Positions 1 through 5,188 of a stretch of 5,188 bases of DNA are shown in pieces (within the stretch, counting starts at the first letter, position 1; the number at the start of each line of letters is the position of its first letter). The DNA is taken from positions 1 to 5,188 of the forward strand of contig JAFTIK010000069.1 of assembly GCA_017456945.1 (NCBI GenBank). Reading direction: 5' to 3'. The translations under genes and the position numbers were made by a program. The DNA comes from Clostridia bacterium. GTDB taxonomy: Bacteria > Bacillota_A > Clostridia > Christensenellales > Borkfalkiaceae. The notes beneath the pieces were generated by a model that saw only the letters and a program-made list of their open reading frames with translations, was not told the origin of the DNA and did not search any database.

Positions 1-1614
1 ATTAGACTTAGCGAAGAACTTTTCCAACAGATTACCTTCTTAGGCTACTTAAAGCAAATGGCTCTCTCTTACGGGTACGATATTTCCCAACCGGCAAAAG
101 ACGCTAAAGAAGCAATTCAATGGACTTATTTTGCTTATCTTGGCGCTATCAAAGAACAGAACGGGGCGGCAATGTCGCTCGGCAGAGTAAGCACTTTCTT
201 TGATATTTATATCGAACGCGATATTAAAAACGGCACTCTTACCGAAGAAGGCGCGCAAGAACTTATGGACGATTTCGTTATGAAACTTCGTATGGCGCGC
301 CACTTGCGCACACCAGAGTACAACGAACTTTTCGGTGGCGACCCTATGTGGATTACCGAAGCGCTTGGCGGTATGGGAGAAAACGGAAAGACTTTGGTTA
401 CCAAAAACACCTTCCGTATGCTCAACACTCTTTACACGCTAGGCTCTTCCCCCGAACCTAACCTTACCGTTTTGTGGTCTAGGAATTTACCTGAAAACTT
501 TAAAAAATTCTGCGCTCAAGTTTCGGTTGACACCGATTCTATTCAATATGAAAACGACGACCTTATGCGCCCCATTTACGGTGACGATTACGCTATCGCT
601 TGCTGTGTATCGGCTATGAAAGTCGGCAAACAAATGCAGTTCTTCGGCGCTCGTTGTAACCTAGCAAAACTTCTTTTGATCGCAATAAACGGTGGTTACG
701 ACACCACTAGTAATATTCATATCGGTCCACAAATGCCCGTTATGCAAGGGGATAAACTTGATTATAAAGAACTTTCCGAGCGTATGGATAAATATATCGC
801 TTGGCTATCTGCCCTTTACGTAAACACTATGAACGTTATTCACTATATGCACGATAAATACGCTTACGAAAAGACGCAAATGGCGTTGCACGATACGGAA
901 GTCGGCAGATTTATGGCGTTCGGCATTGCAGGGCTTTCAGTCGTTGCAGACTCGCTAAGCGCCGTTAAGTACGCTAACGTTCGCCCGATTAAAGACCAGA
1001 ACGGCTTTATCGTGGATTTTGAAACGCAAGGGGATTTCCCCAAGTACGGTAACGACGACGACCGCGTTGACGTTATCGCTAAAGAACTTGCTAATAAGGT
1101 TATTTCTGAACTTAGAAAAACCCCCGCTTATCGTAACGCAGAACACACTCTTTCCGTTCTAACCATAACTAGCAACGTTATGTACGGCAAGAACACGGGC
1201 GCAACCCCCGACGGTAGAAAGGCTTTCGCGCCTTTCGCCCCTGGCGCAAACCCCATGCACAACCGCGAAGAAAACGGCGCGCTAGCATCACTTAATTCGG
1301 TATCTAAAATTTCTTACGCAGATTGTAGAGACGGTATTTCCAACACCTTCTCTATCACCCCCGAAGCGCTCGGCAAAACTAACGACGAACGGGTGGAAAA
1401 TCTCGTGGGTATTTTAGACGGATATTTCGGGCGTATGGCTCACCACATAAACGTTAACGTATTAAACCGTGAAACGCTTATTAAAGCCTACGAAAACCCC
1501 GAAGATTACCCCAACCTTACCATAAGAGTTTCGGGGTATGCGGTTAACTATAACAAACTTTCTACAGAACAGCAGTTAGAAGTTATAAGCCGTACCTTCC
1601 ACGAAAGCGTATGA
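1..1614 (+). CDS. pflB: Formate C-acetyltransferase (pyruvate formate-lyase), 5'-truncated by window edge
   Basis: This cytoplasmic glycyl-radical enzyme converts pyruvate and CoA to acetyl-CoA and formate in anaerobic fermentation. The frame is open from base 1 and the translation already matches the family before the first ATG at 58, so that ATG is an internal Met; roughly the first 215 residues lie outside the window. Numbering the 537 visible residues from base 1, the catalytic pair is C201-C202 (601-606, in IACCVS), the active-site Trp is W117 (GGDPMWITE), and the pyruvate-binding Arg is R218 (FFGAR), 16 residues after the second Cys as in E. coli. The radical glycine is G512 in RVSGYAV (1534-1536). 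The stretch before NVNV ([11 protein letters not shown]) is shorter than the E. coli form, as in clostridial enzymes. A glycerol or choline dehydratase is unlikely, because those lack the Cys-Cys pair. The stop overlaps the pflA start. No catalytic residue is missing from the visible part. Confidence 0.97.
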   Translation: MRLSEELFQQITFLGYLKQMALSYGYDISQPAKDAKEAIQWTYFAYLGAIKEQNGAAMSLGRVSTFFDIYIERDIKNGTLTEEGAQELMDDFVMKLRMARHLRTPEYNELFGGDPMWITEALGGMGENGKTLVTKNTFRMLNTLYTLGSSPEPNLTVLWSRNLPENFKKFCAQVSVDTDSIQYENDDLMRPIYGDDYAIACCVSAMKVGKQMQFFGARCNLAKLLLIAINGGYDTTSNIHIGPQMPVMQGDKLDYKELSERMDKYIAWLSALYVNTMNVIHYMHDKYAYEKTQMALHDTEVGRFMAFGIAGLSVVADSLSAVKYANVRPIKDQNGFIVDFETQGDFPKYGNDDDRVDVIAKELANKVISELRKTPAYRNAEHTLSVLTITSNVMYGKNTGATPDGRKAFAPFAPGANPMHNREENGALASLNSVSKISYADCRDGISNTFSITPEALGKTNDERVENLVGILDGYFGRMAHHINVNVLNRETLIKAYENPEDYPNLTIRVSGYAVNYNKLSTEQQLEVISRTFHESV

Positions 1615-2321
1615 GTGAAAATTTAGGGTATATACACTCTTTTCAAAGCCTTGGAACTGTTGACGGTCCTGGGATTAGATTCGTGGTGTTCATGCAAGGC
1701 TGTCCTCTACGTTGCGGGTGTTGCCATAACCCCGACACTTGGGAAATCGGGGTTGGACAAAGATTTTCACCACAACAGGTTTTAGAAAAAGTTTTAAGAT
1801 ACAAAAGTTATTTTGGCGTTAAAGGTGGTATTACCATTTCGGGTGGCGAGCCCTTGCTACAAAGCGAGTTTTGTTACCAACTTTTTAGCCTTTGCAAAGA
1901 AAAGGGCGTAAACACCTGCCTAGATACTTCTGGGTGCTTACTTAACGAGCAAATAAAAAAACTCTTATCCGTTACGGATAGAGTTTTGCTCGACGTTAAA
2001 TATACTTCTGACGACCTTTACGTTAAGCACGTAGGTTGCTCGCTTGAAAAGGTTTTGCAATTTTTAGCCTACCTTAACCAAGAAAATATTCCCGTAACTT
2101 TAAGACAAGTCGTTATACCTACAATTAACGACCAAGAAGAAAATATTCTTAAACTTTCTAGCCTAAAAGATAAATACCATTGCATAGACAAAATTGAACT
2201 TTTGCCTTTCAAGAAGATTTGTCAAGTTAAGTACGACGATATGAAAATAGAATTTCCTTTCAAGGATATTCCTACGCCGTCGGCAGAATTAATGGCTAAA
2301 CTTAATTCTCTTTTAAAATAA
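1611..2321 (+). CDS. pflA: Pyruvate formate-lyase activating enzyme (radical SAM)
   Basis: This radical-SAM activase uses a 4Fe-4S cluster and SAM to create the glycyl radical on PflB. It is 236 aa, against 246 in E. coli. The N-terminus carries the family signature [14 protein letters not shown] (11-24). The cluster ligands C31, C35 and C38 form CX3CX2C in [17 protein letters not shown] is at 78-80 (ISGGEPLLQ). The SAM-contact residues known from E. coli align as N40, D105 (LDTSG), K130 (LLDVK) and R165 (RQVVIP). Two things are odd. The aromatic residue usual just before the third cluster Cys is another Cys (C37), and the SAM-contact His of the LLPYH motif is K201 (LLPFKK). The start ATG overlaps the pflB stop (ATGA) and no good Shine-Dalgarno precedes it, which suggests translation coupled to pflB. 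The position directly after pflB supports a PFL activase over activases of other glycyl-radical enzymes. Confidence 0.94.
   Translation: MSENLGYIHSFQSLGTVDGPGIRFVVFMQGCPLRCGCCHNPDTWEIGVGQRFSPQQVLEKVLRYKSYFGVKGGITISGGEPLLQSEFCYQLFSLCKEKGVNTCLDTSGCLLNEQIKKLLSVTDRVLLDVKYTSDDLYVKHVGCSLEKVLQFLAYLNQENIPVTLRQVVIPTINDQEENILKLSSLKDKYHCIDKIELLPFKKICQVKYDDMKIEFPFKDIPTPSAELMAKLNSLLK
1958..1987 (+). other. Intragenic inverted repeat / stem-loop in pflA
   Basis: The left arm AAAACTC-T-TATCCG and the right arm CGGATAGAGTTTT pair over 13 base pairs, with a single bulged T at 1965 and a TTA loop at 1972-1974. The repeat sits inside the pflA reading frame and encodes about residues 116-126, a conserved [12 protein letters not shown] stretch. 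In RNA it would be a stable hairpin, but the run of U is only four long and lies within the stem, so it is a poor terminator. It could affect mRNA decay or ribosome pausing, or it could be chance. Confidence 0.5.
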
Positions 2322-2325
2322 ATAT

Positions 2326-2331
2326 AGGGGG
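2326..2331 (+). promoter_or_regulatory. Ribosome binding site of the TIM-barrel gene
   Basis: AGGGGG ends 5 bases before the ATG at 2337 and fixes that start. The motif has a run of five G, which pairs with the CCUCC anti-Shine-Dalgarno partly through G-U wobble. The site lies in the 15-base gap after pflA, so this gene can be translated independently of pflA even if both share one mRNA. Confidence 0.8.
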
Positions 2332-2336
2332 TTAAT

Positions 2337-3281
2337 ATGAACGACCAACTTTTAATCGGTATACAAACGGGTAAATGGTTTGATAAAAGCAAGCCTATTG
2401 AAAGTATGCGCCTTGCAAAAGAACTCGGTATTGAAGCAATAGACTACGGGTTTGAATATATTTTTCGCCCTAACGAATTCGTTAAAGGAACTAAATATCC
2501 GATAGTAGAACTGCCAGAAACAGAGTTTATTGAAACTTTTTCACTCCTTAAACAGGCGTCGGAAGAAAACGGCGTTAAAATAGCCCAAATTCACGCCCAT
2601 TTCCCCGTTTATTTTGAAGATAACCCAACGGTTAACGATTACTGTATTAAGGTTTTAGAAAAGATGCTGGGCGCAAGCGCCTACCTTAACTGTAAACAAT
2701 TCGTAGTACACCCCCACCAAGACGCGTGGCAACCCCACCAAAACCAAAAATGGGTTAAACAGAATATCGAAATGTATTCTAAACTTATAAAAAAGGCCAA
2801 AGAGTGTGGTGTTACCGTTTGTTTGGAAAATCTTCAATGCGAGGAAAACGACCAAATCGTAGGCGGTATTTGTTCTAGCGCAGACGAAACCATTTATCTT
2901 ATAGATACCTTAAACCAAATCGCTGGCGAAAAGGTTTTCGGTTTTTGTTTAGACGTTGGGCACGCAAACGCGTGTGGGGTTAATATTTACGATTTTATAA
3001 AAAAGGTCGGCGATAGAATAACAGCACTTCATATACACGATAACGACGGTAAGAGCGACGCGCACCTTATACCCTACACCCAAGTAAAAGATCAATGGGG
3101 TGTTGACCTTGGGCTTGACTGGGAAGGTTTTATAAAAGGTCTTAAAGAAATCAACTACCTAGGTTGTTTATCTTTTGAAACCTTTAGGGCGTTTCATCAT
3201 TTACCTAGAGAAGTTTGGAAAGAAGGGCTTATATTAAACGTTGCTATCGGCAAATATTTCAGAAAACGCATATTAGAATAA
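2337..3281 (+). CDS. Sugar phosphate isomerase/epimerase-like TIM-barrel protein
   Basis: This 314-aa protein belongs to the xylose isomerase-like TIM-barrel / AP endonuclease 2 superfamily, whose members isomerise or epimerise sugars, inositols and related polyols using a divalent metal. It shows alternating strand and helix blocks with the expected metal-site residues: E164 (VCLENL), D206 and H209 (CLDVGHAN), H232 or H234 (LHIHDNDG) and E281 (LSFETF). HAH at 86-88 and VHPH at 123-126 lie on earlier barrel strands. The tail region (IPYTQ, then GLDWEGFIKGLKEINYLG) matches the usual end of these barrels. There is no signal peptide or membrane helix, so it should be cytoplasmic. It begins 15 bases after pflA behind a strong ribosome binding site and ends just before a terminator, so it is probably the last gene of the pfl operon. 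The substrate cannot be inferred; an endonuclease IV role is less likely from the overall sequence style but is not excluded. Confidence 0.85.
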   Translation: MNDQLLIGIQTGKWFDKSKPIESMRLAKELGIEAIDYGFEYIFRPNEFVKGTKYPIVELPETEFIETFSLLKQASEENGVKIAQIHAHFPVYFEDNPTVNDYCIKVLEKMLGASAYLNCKQFVVHPHQDAWQPHQNQKWVKQNIEMYSKLIKKAKECGVTVCLENLQCEENDQIVGGICSSADETIYLIDTLNQIAGEKVFGFCLDVGHANACGVNIYDFIKKVGDRITALHIHDNDGKSDAHLIPYTQVKDQWGVDLGLDWEGFIKGLKEINYLGCLSFETFRAFHHLPREVWKEGLILNVAIGKYFRKRILE

Positions 3282-3290
3282 TTTACCATT

Positions 3291-3327
3291 AAAAAAGACT
3301 AGCGAAAAGTTTTTCGTTAGTCTTTTT
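3291..3327. terminator. Bidirectional intrinsic terminator between convergent genes
   Basis: The arms GACTAGCGAAAA (3297-3308) and TTTTCGTTAGTC (3311-3322) form a stem of about 12 pairs with one G-T wobble. The two-base gap between the arms means the innermost pair probably opens to give a four-base loop. Six A precede the stem and five T follow it, with GTTTTT just beyond. Read on the + strand the T-tract ends the pfl-side transcript, 10 bases after the TIM-barrel stop. Read on the - strand the A-tract becomes a U-tract and ends the kinase transcript, about 10 bases after its stop. Confidence 0.9.
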
Positions 3328-3331
3328 GTTT

Positions 3332-4402
3332 TTAAATTGTTTTTGGCAAACTTACCGTAAAAGTAGTTAACCCGTCTTTAGATATAACGTTAATCTTACC
3401 AGAGTGCAATTCTACTATTCTTTTTACGATAGATAAACCTATTCCGTTACCTTCCCTTGAGCCTTGTTTGCCTATCTGATAAAACTTATTGAAAATCTTG
3501 CCGTATTCGCTTTCGTCAAGCAGTTTACCTTGGTTGGAAACGGCAATTTCCACAGTTTGCTCTTTTTCTTGCAAATCAAAAGTAATTTCACTCTTTAAGT
3601 CGGCAAACTTTATTGCGTTATCTATAACGTTTATCCAAACTTGTTTCATAAGGTCTTCGTTGCCGTTAATAAAAATTTCGGGAATATCTAAAGAAAAGCC
3701 TATGTCCTTTTTTTCCCATTTCTTTTCTAACAGTAAAACGCAAGTTCTAATTTGTTCGGAAACGTTAAAGTTGGTTTTATCGGTTAAAATTTCTTGTTTT
3801 TCTATCTTGGAAAGGTTCAACAGATTTGTAGTTAGTTCTGCAAGCCTATTTGTTTCTTCTTCTATTATCTCTAAATACTGTTTTCGCTTATCGGGCGAAA
3901 GATTTTCGTTTTTTAATAGACTTATTAGCCCGTTAACCGAAACTAACGGCGTTTTAAGCTCGTGCGAAAAATTGTTAACGAAATCAGAACGCAAAATCTC
4001 GGTGTTTTGCAGTTCGCTTGCCAAGGTGTTAAAACTCTTTGCAAGCGGTTTAAGCCCTTGCCTTTTATCTATATCGATACGGGTGGTAAAATCGCCGTTA
4101 GAAAGCCTTTCCATGCCTTCTATGAGCATATTGACAGGCGTTAATATAAAACGCCCTAGAAGGGCGGATAACCCCATGCCCACGATAACACTAGCAAGCC
4201 CGAATAGTATTATCCACATAAGCCCAGAGTCTTTTACTTCGTGTTGTTCAACTAGTTTTGACTGAATTATAAAATATTCTAGAATAACCACTATCATTAC
4301 GCAAAGAATAAGTATGGTAGCAACCCCTAGAATAAAGGCTAGCGTGTAGCGATTTCTAATATTCGACGCGAAAGAATTGAGTTTTAGTTTTTTCTTTTTC
4401 AT
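3332..4402 (-). CDS. Membrane sensor histidine kinase of a two-component system
   Basis: This 356-aa kinase senses a signal at the membrane and phosphorylates the regulator encoded just upstream. In order: a Lys-rich cytoplasmic N-terminus (1-8), membrane helix 1 at about 19-46, a very short external loop at about 47-60, membrane helix 2 at about 61-86, a HAMP linker at about 84-135, a HisKA domain with phospho-acceptor H147 (FSHELKTP), and a HATPase domain. The N-box has N258 and N262 (NVIDNAIKF), the F-box is FNKFYQ (304-309), and the G2 box is GNGIGL (318-323). The G1 box reads SNQGK, with Asn where Asp is usual and no second Gly. This also occurs in HssS- and CusS-like kinases, so it is not evidence of inactivity. 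The catalytic half resembles HssS from memory, but the sensor loop is far shorter. The start overlaps the regulator stop (ATGA), and AAGGCGG at 4413-4419 may serve as its ribosome binding site. The signal is unknown. Confidence 0.93.
   Translation of the reverse strand: MKKKKLKLNSFASNIRNRYTLAFILGVATILILCVMIVVILEYFIIQSKLVEQHEVKDSGLMWIILFGLASVIVGMGLSALLGRFILTPVNMLIEGMERLSNGDFTTRIDIDKRQGLKPLAKSFNTLASELQNTEILRSDFVNNFSHELKTPLVSVNGLISLLKNENLSPDKRKQYLEIIEEETNRLAELTTNLLNLSKIEKQEILTDKTNFNVSEQIRTCVLLLEKKWEKKDIGFSLDIPEIFINGNEDLMKQVWINVIDNAIKFADLKSEITFDLQEKEQTVEIAVSNQGKLLDESEYGKIFNKFYQIGKQGSREGNGIGLSIVKRIVELHSGKINVISKDGLTTFTVSLPKTI
4142..4166 (-). other. Terminator-like hairpin inside the kinase gene
   Basis: On the - strand, CGCCCT and AGGGCG (4161-4166 and 4152-4157) form a perfect 6-pair stem, five pairs being G-C, around a TCT loop. 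TTTTATATTA (4142-4151) follows directly. This is the shape of a small intrinsic terminator. It lies within codons for about residues 79-89, at the end of membrane helix 2. Translating ribosomes would normally suppress it, so a role as an attenuator limiting kinase relative to regulator is only a possibility, and chance is a fair alternative. Confidence 0.35.
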
Positions 4403-5073
4403 ACCTTTTTTACCGCCTTGTAACCAAGCCCGCGAATAGAAATTATTTCAAACTCTTCCCACTCGCCAAAGCGTTTTCTAAGCCTGCCGATATGCACGGT
4501 AACCGTTTCAGCATCCGTTTCGCAATCCATGCCCCAAATTTCATCCATAAGTTGAATACGGGTGAAGATTTTGTTCGGGTAAGATAAAAGTTTATAAAGC
4601 AATAAAAACTCTTTCTGGGGCAATTCTTGCACTTCCCCGTGCCCCGTAACCGTATAAGAATCGTAATCGAGAATCACGTCGCCTATAACAATCTTGCGTT
4701 CGTTAATTATTTTGTAACGCCTTAAAAGGGCTTTAACGTGCAATAAAAGTTCGTCGGTATCTATAGGTTTACTCATATAATCGTCAATACCCACGGCAAA
4801 CCCTTTTTTACGGTCTTCAGCAAGTTGTTTTGCGCTAATCATTAAAACGGGCATTTCTTGGTTAAATTGCCTTAACGCTTTCGTAAACTCGTAACCGTCT
4901 ATTTCAGGCATCATAATATCTACTATTGCAAGGTCAATATGCTCGTTTTCCATTAAGTCGAACGCCTTTTTGCCGTTTTCCGCCGTGAAAACCGTGTAAG
5001 AATTTGATTCTAACACTTCTTTCATAACATAACGAATATTCTTATCGTCATCAACAACTAAAATGTGAAACAT
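4399..5073 (-). CDS. OmpR/PhoB-family response regulator
   Basis: This 224-aa DNA-binding regulator is activated by phosphorylation from the kinase encoded just downstream. The receiver domain (about 1-120) has the acidic pocket D8-D9 (VVDDD), phospho-acceptor D52 (IVDIMMPEIDG), switch residue S80 (LMISAK), Y99 and K102 (DDYMSKP), so all key residues are present. The C-terminal winged helix (about 126-224) shows the OmpR-family pattern: LPQKEFLLLYKLL, IFTRIQLMDEIWG, the recognition-helix stretch VTVHIGRLRKRF, and the wing IRGLGYKAV. The length is typical. It resembles HssR and related Bacillota regulators from memory, but the target genes are unknown. The start at 5073 is supported by GGGGG four bases upstream and by the family-typical N-terminus. 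It is the first gene of a two-gene operon, overlaps the kinase by ATGA, and is preceded by a strong SigA-type promoter. Confidence 0.95.
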   Translation of the reverse strand: MFHILVVDDDKNIRYVMKEVLESNSYTVFTAENGKKAFDLMENEHIDLAIVDIMMPEIDGYEFTKALRQFNQEMPVLMISAKQLAEDRKKGFAVGIDDYMSKPIDTDELLLHVKALLRRYKIINERKIVIGDVILDYDSYTVTGHGEVQELPQKEFLLLYKLLSYPNKIFTRIQLMDEIWGMDCETDAETVTVHIGRLRKRFGEWEEFEIISIRGLGYKAVKKV

Positions 5074-5077
5074 AATT

Positions 5078-5082
5078 CCCCC
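5078..5082 (-). promoter_or_regulatory. Ribosome binding site of the response regulator
   Basis: On the - strand the sequence is GGGGG, then AATT, then the ATG. The four-base spacing is short but close to that of the other stand-alone gene in the window (AGGGGG, five bases, ATG). This supports the start at 5073. Confidence 0.75.
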
Positions 5083-5106
5083 GTAAATAAATTTTCATTG
5101 AATTAT

Positions 5107-5135
5107 ATTTTACTATACAAACTATTATTTGTCAA
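5107..5135 (-). promoter_or_regulatory. SigA-type promoter of the regulator-kinase operon
   Basis: On the - strand a perfect -35 box TTGACA (5130-5135) is followed by exactly 17 bases and a -10 box TAAAAT (5107-5112, five of six matches to consensus). Transcription would begin near 5100 and give a leader of roughly 27 bases before the ATG. The sequence upstream is AT-rich. A TATAAT lies five bases further downstream but at a 22-base spacing, so it is the poorer -10 candidate. The near-consensus match suggests strong basal expression or control by a repressor. Confidence 0.82.
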
Positions 5136-5188
5136 CAATAAGTAAAATTTGGTTATTTAATAGAATTTAAAACACAAACAGCAGAGCG
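5136..5188. other. AT-rich sequence upstream of the promoter, no gene recognised
   Basis: These 53 bases hold no supportable gene. On the + strand there is no start codon with a ribosome binding site. On the - strand all three frames reach a stop within about 36 bases of the window edge, so at most the tail of an upstream gene could be present and none can be identified. The AT-rich part next to the -35 box could act as an UP element. Confidence 0.5.

Noticed and set aside
58..60. ATG at 58 as the start of the PFL gene
   Set aside because: The frame is open to base 1 and the residues before this Met already fit the PFL family, so the gene is cut by the window edge and this ATG is internal.
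1029..1040. Inverted repeat GGGGATTTCCCC in pflB
   Set aside because: It is only five pairs with a two-base loop, does not extend outward, has no T-tract, and codes for ordinary family sequence.
955..1146. Short - strand frames within pflB and the TIM-barrel gene
   Set aside because: They lie antisense to well-supported genes and show no family resemblance or start signals.
2927..2940. CGAAAA-GG-TTTTCG followed by GTTTTTGTTT in the TIM-barrel gene, resembling a terminator
   Set aside because: The stem is six mostly A-T pairs with a two-base loop, which is too weak, and it lies in coding sequence well before the real terminator.
3489..4265. Long + strand open frame opposite the kinase gene (258 codons)
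   Set aside because: It is antisense to a clear histidine kinase, has no recognisable domain or ribosome binding site, and its Ser/Leu-rich, low-complexity translation is typical of a shadow frame.
5098..5161. Divergent + strand promoter at the right edge
   Set aside because: TTGAAT and TTGTCA can be found, but no acceptable -10 box lies at 16-18 bases and no gene start follows in the window.
5153..5188. Possible C-terminal tail of an upstream - strand gene (11 codons then TAA)
   Set aside because: All three - strand frames have stops in this short stretch and eleven residues are too few to recognise, so it cannot be told from non-coding DNA.

Overview
The window looks like a piece of a chromosome from an anaerobic, fermentative Bacillota (probably an uncultured gut-type Clostridia). 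This is inferred from the moderately low GC content, the G-rich Shine-Dalgarno sequences, the SigA-type promoter, and a pyruvate formate-lyase (PFL) with the short clostridial-type C-terminal glycyl-radical region. The species cannot be named from the sequence alone. TGA is used as a stop in both ATGA gene junctions, so the code looks standard. I see no tRNA, rRNA, CRISPR array, insertion sequence or phage gene.

Left half (1-3281, + strand): three genes in one direction that read as the end of an operon. The window opens inside pflB, and about 537 C-terminal residues are present, including the catalytic Cys-Cys pair and the glycyl-radical loop. pflA, the radical-SAM activase that installs the glycyl radical on PflB, follows with a 4-base ATGA overlap. 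Fifteen bases later comes a TIM-barrel protein of the sugar phosphate isomerase/epimerase (xylose isomerase-like) superfamily with its own strong ribosome binding site. PflB and PflA form one functional unit (pyruvate + CoA to acetyl-CoA + formate). The substrate of the third protein cannot be read from the sequence.

Middle (3282-3331): a short intergenic gap between convergent genes, almost filled by one A-tract/hairpin/T-tract structure that should terminate transcription from both sides.

Right half (3332-5188, - strand): a two-component system. The OmpR-family response regulator is transcribed first and overlaps the membrane histidine kinase by 4 bases (ATGA). A near-consensus SigA promoter (TTGACA, 17 bases, TAAAAT) lies just upstream of the regulator. 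The kinase has two membrane helices and only a very short external loop, so it lacks a classical extracellular sensor domain. Its catalytic domain and the regulator resemble the heme-responsive HssS/HssR family from memory, but the signal is unknown. No target transporter or resistance gene is visible here.

Overall this is a conventional metabolic and regulatory region. The points most worth a second look are unusual residues near the iron-sulfur/SAM site of PflA, two intragenic hairpins (in pflA and in the kinase gene), the metal-dependent TIM-barrel gene attached to the pfl operon, and the nearly loop-less kinase.
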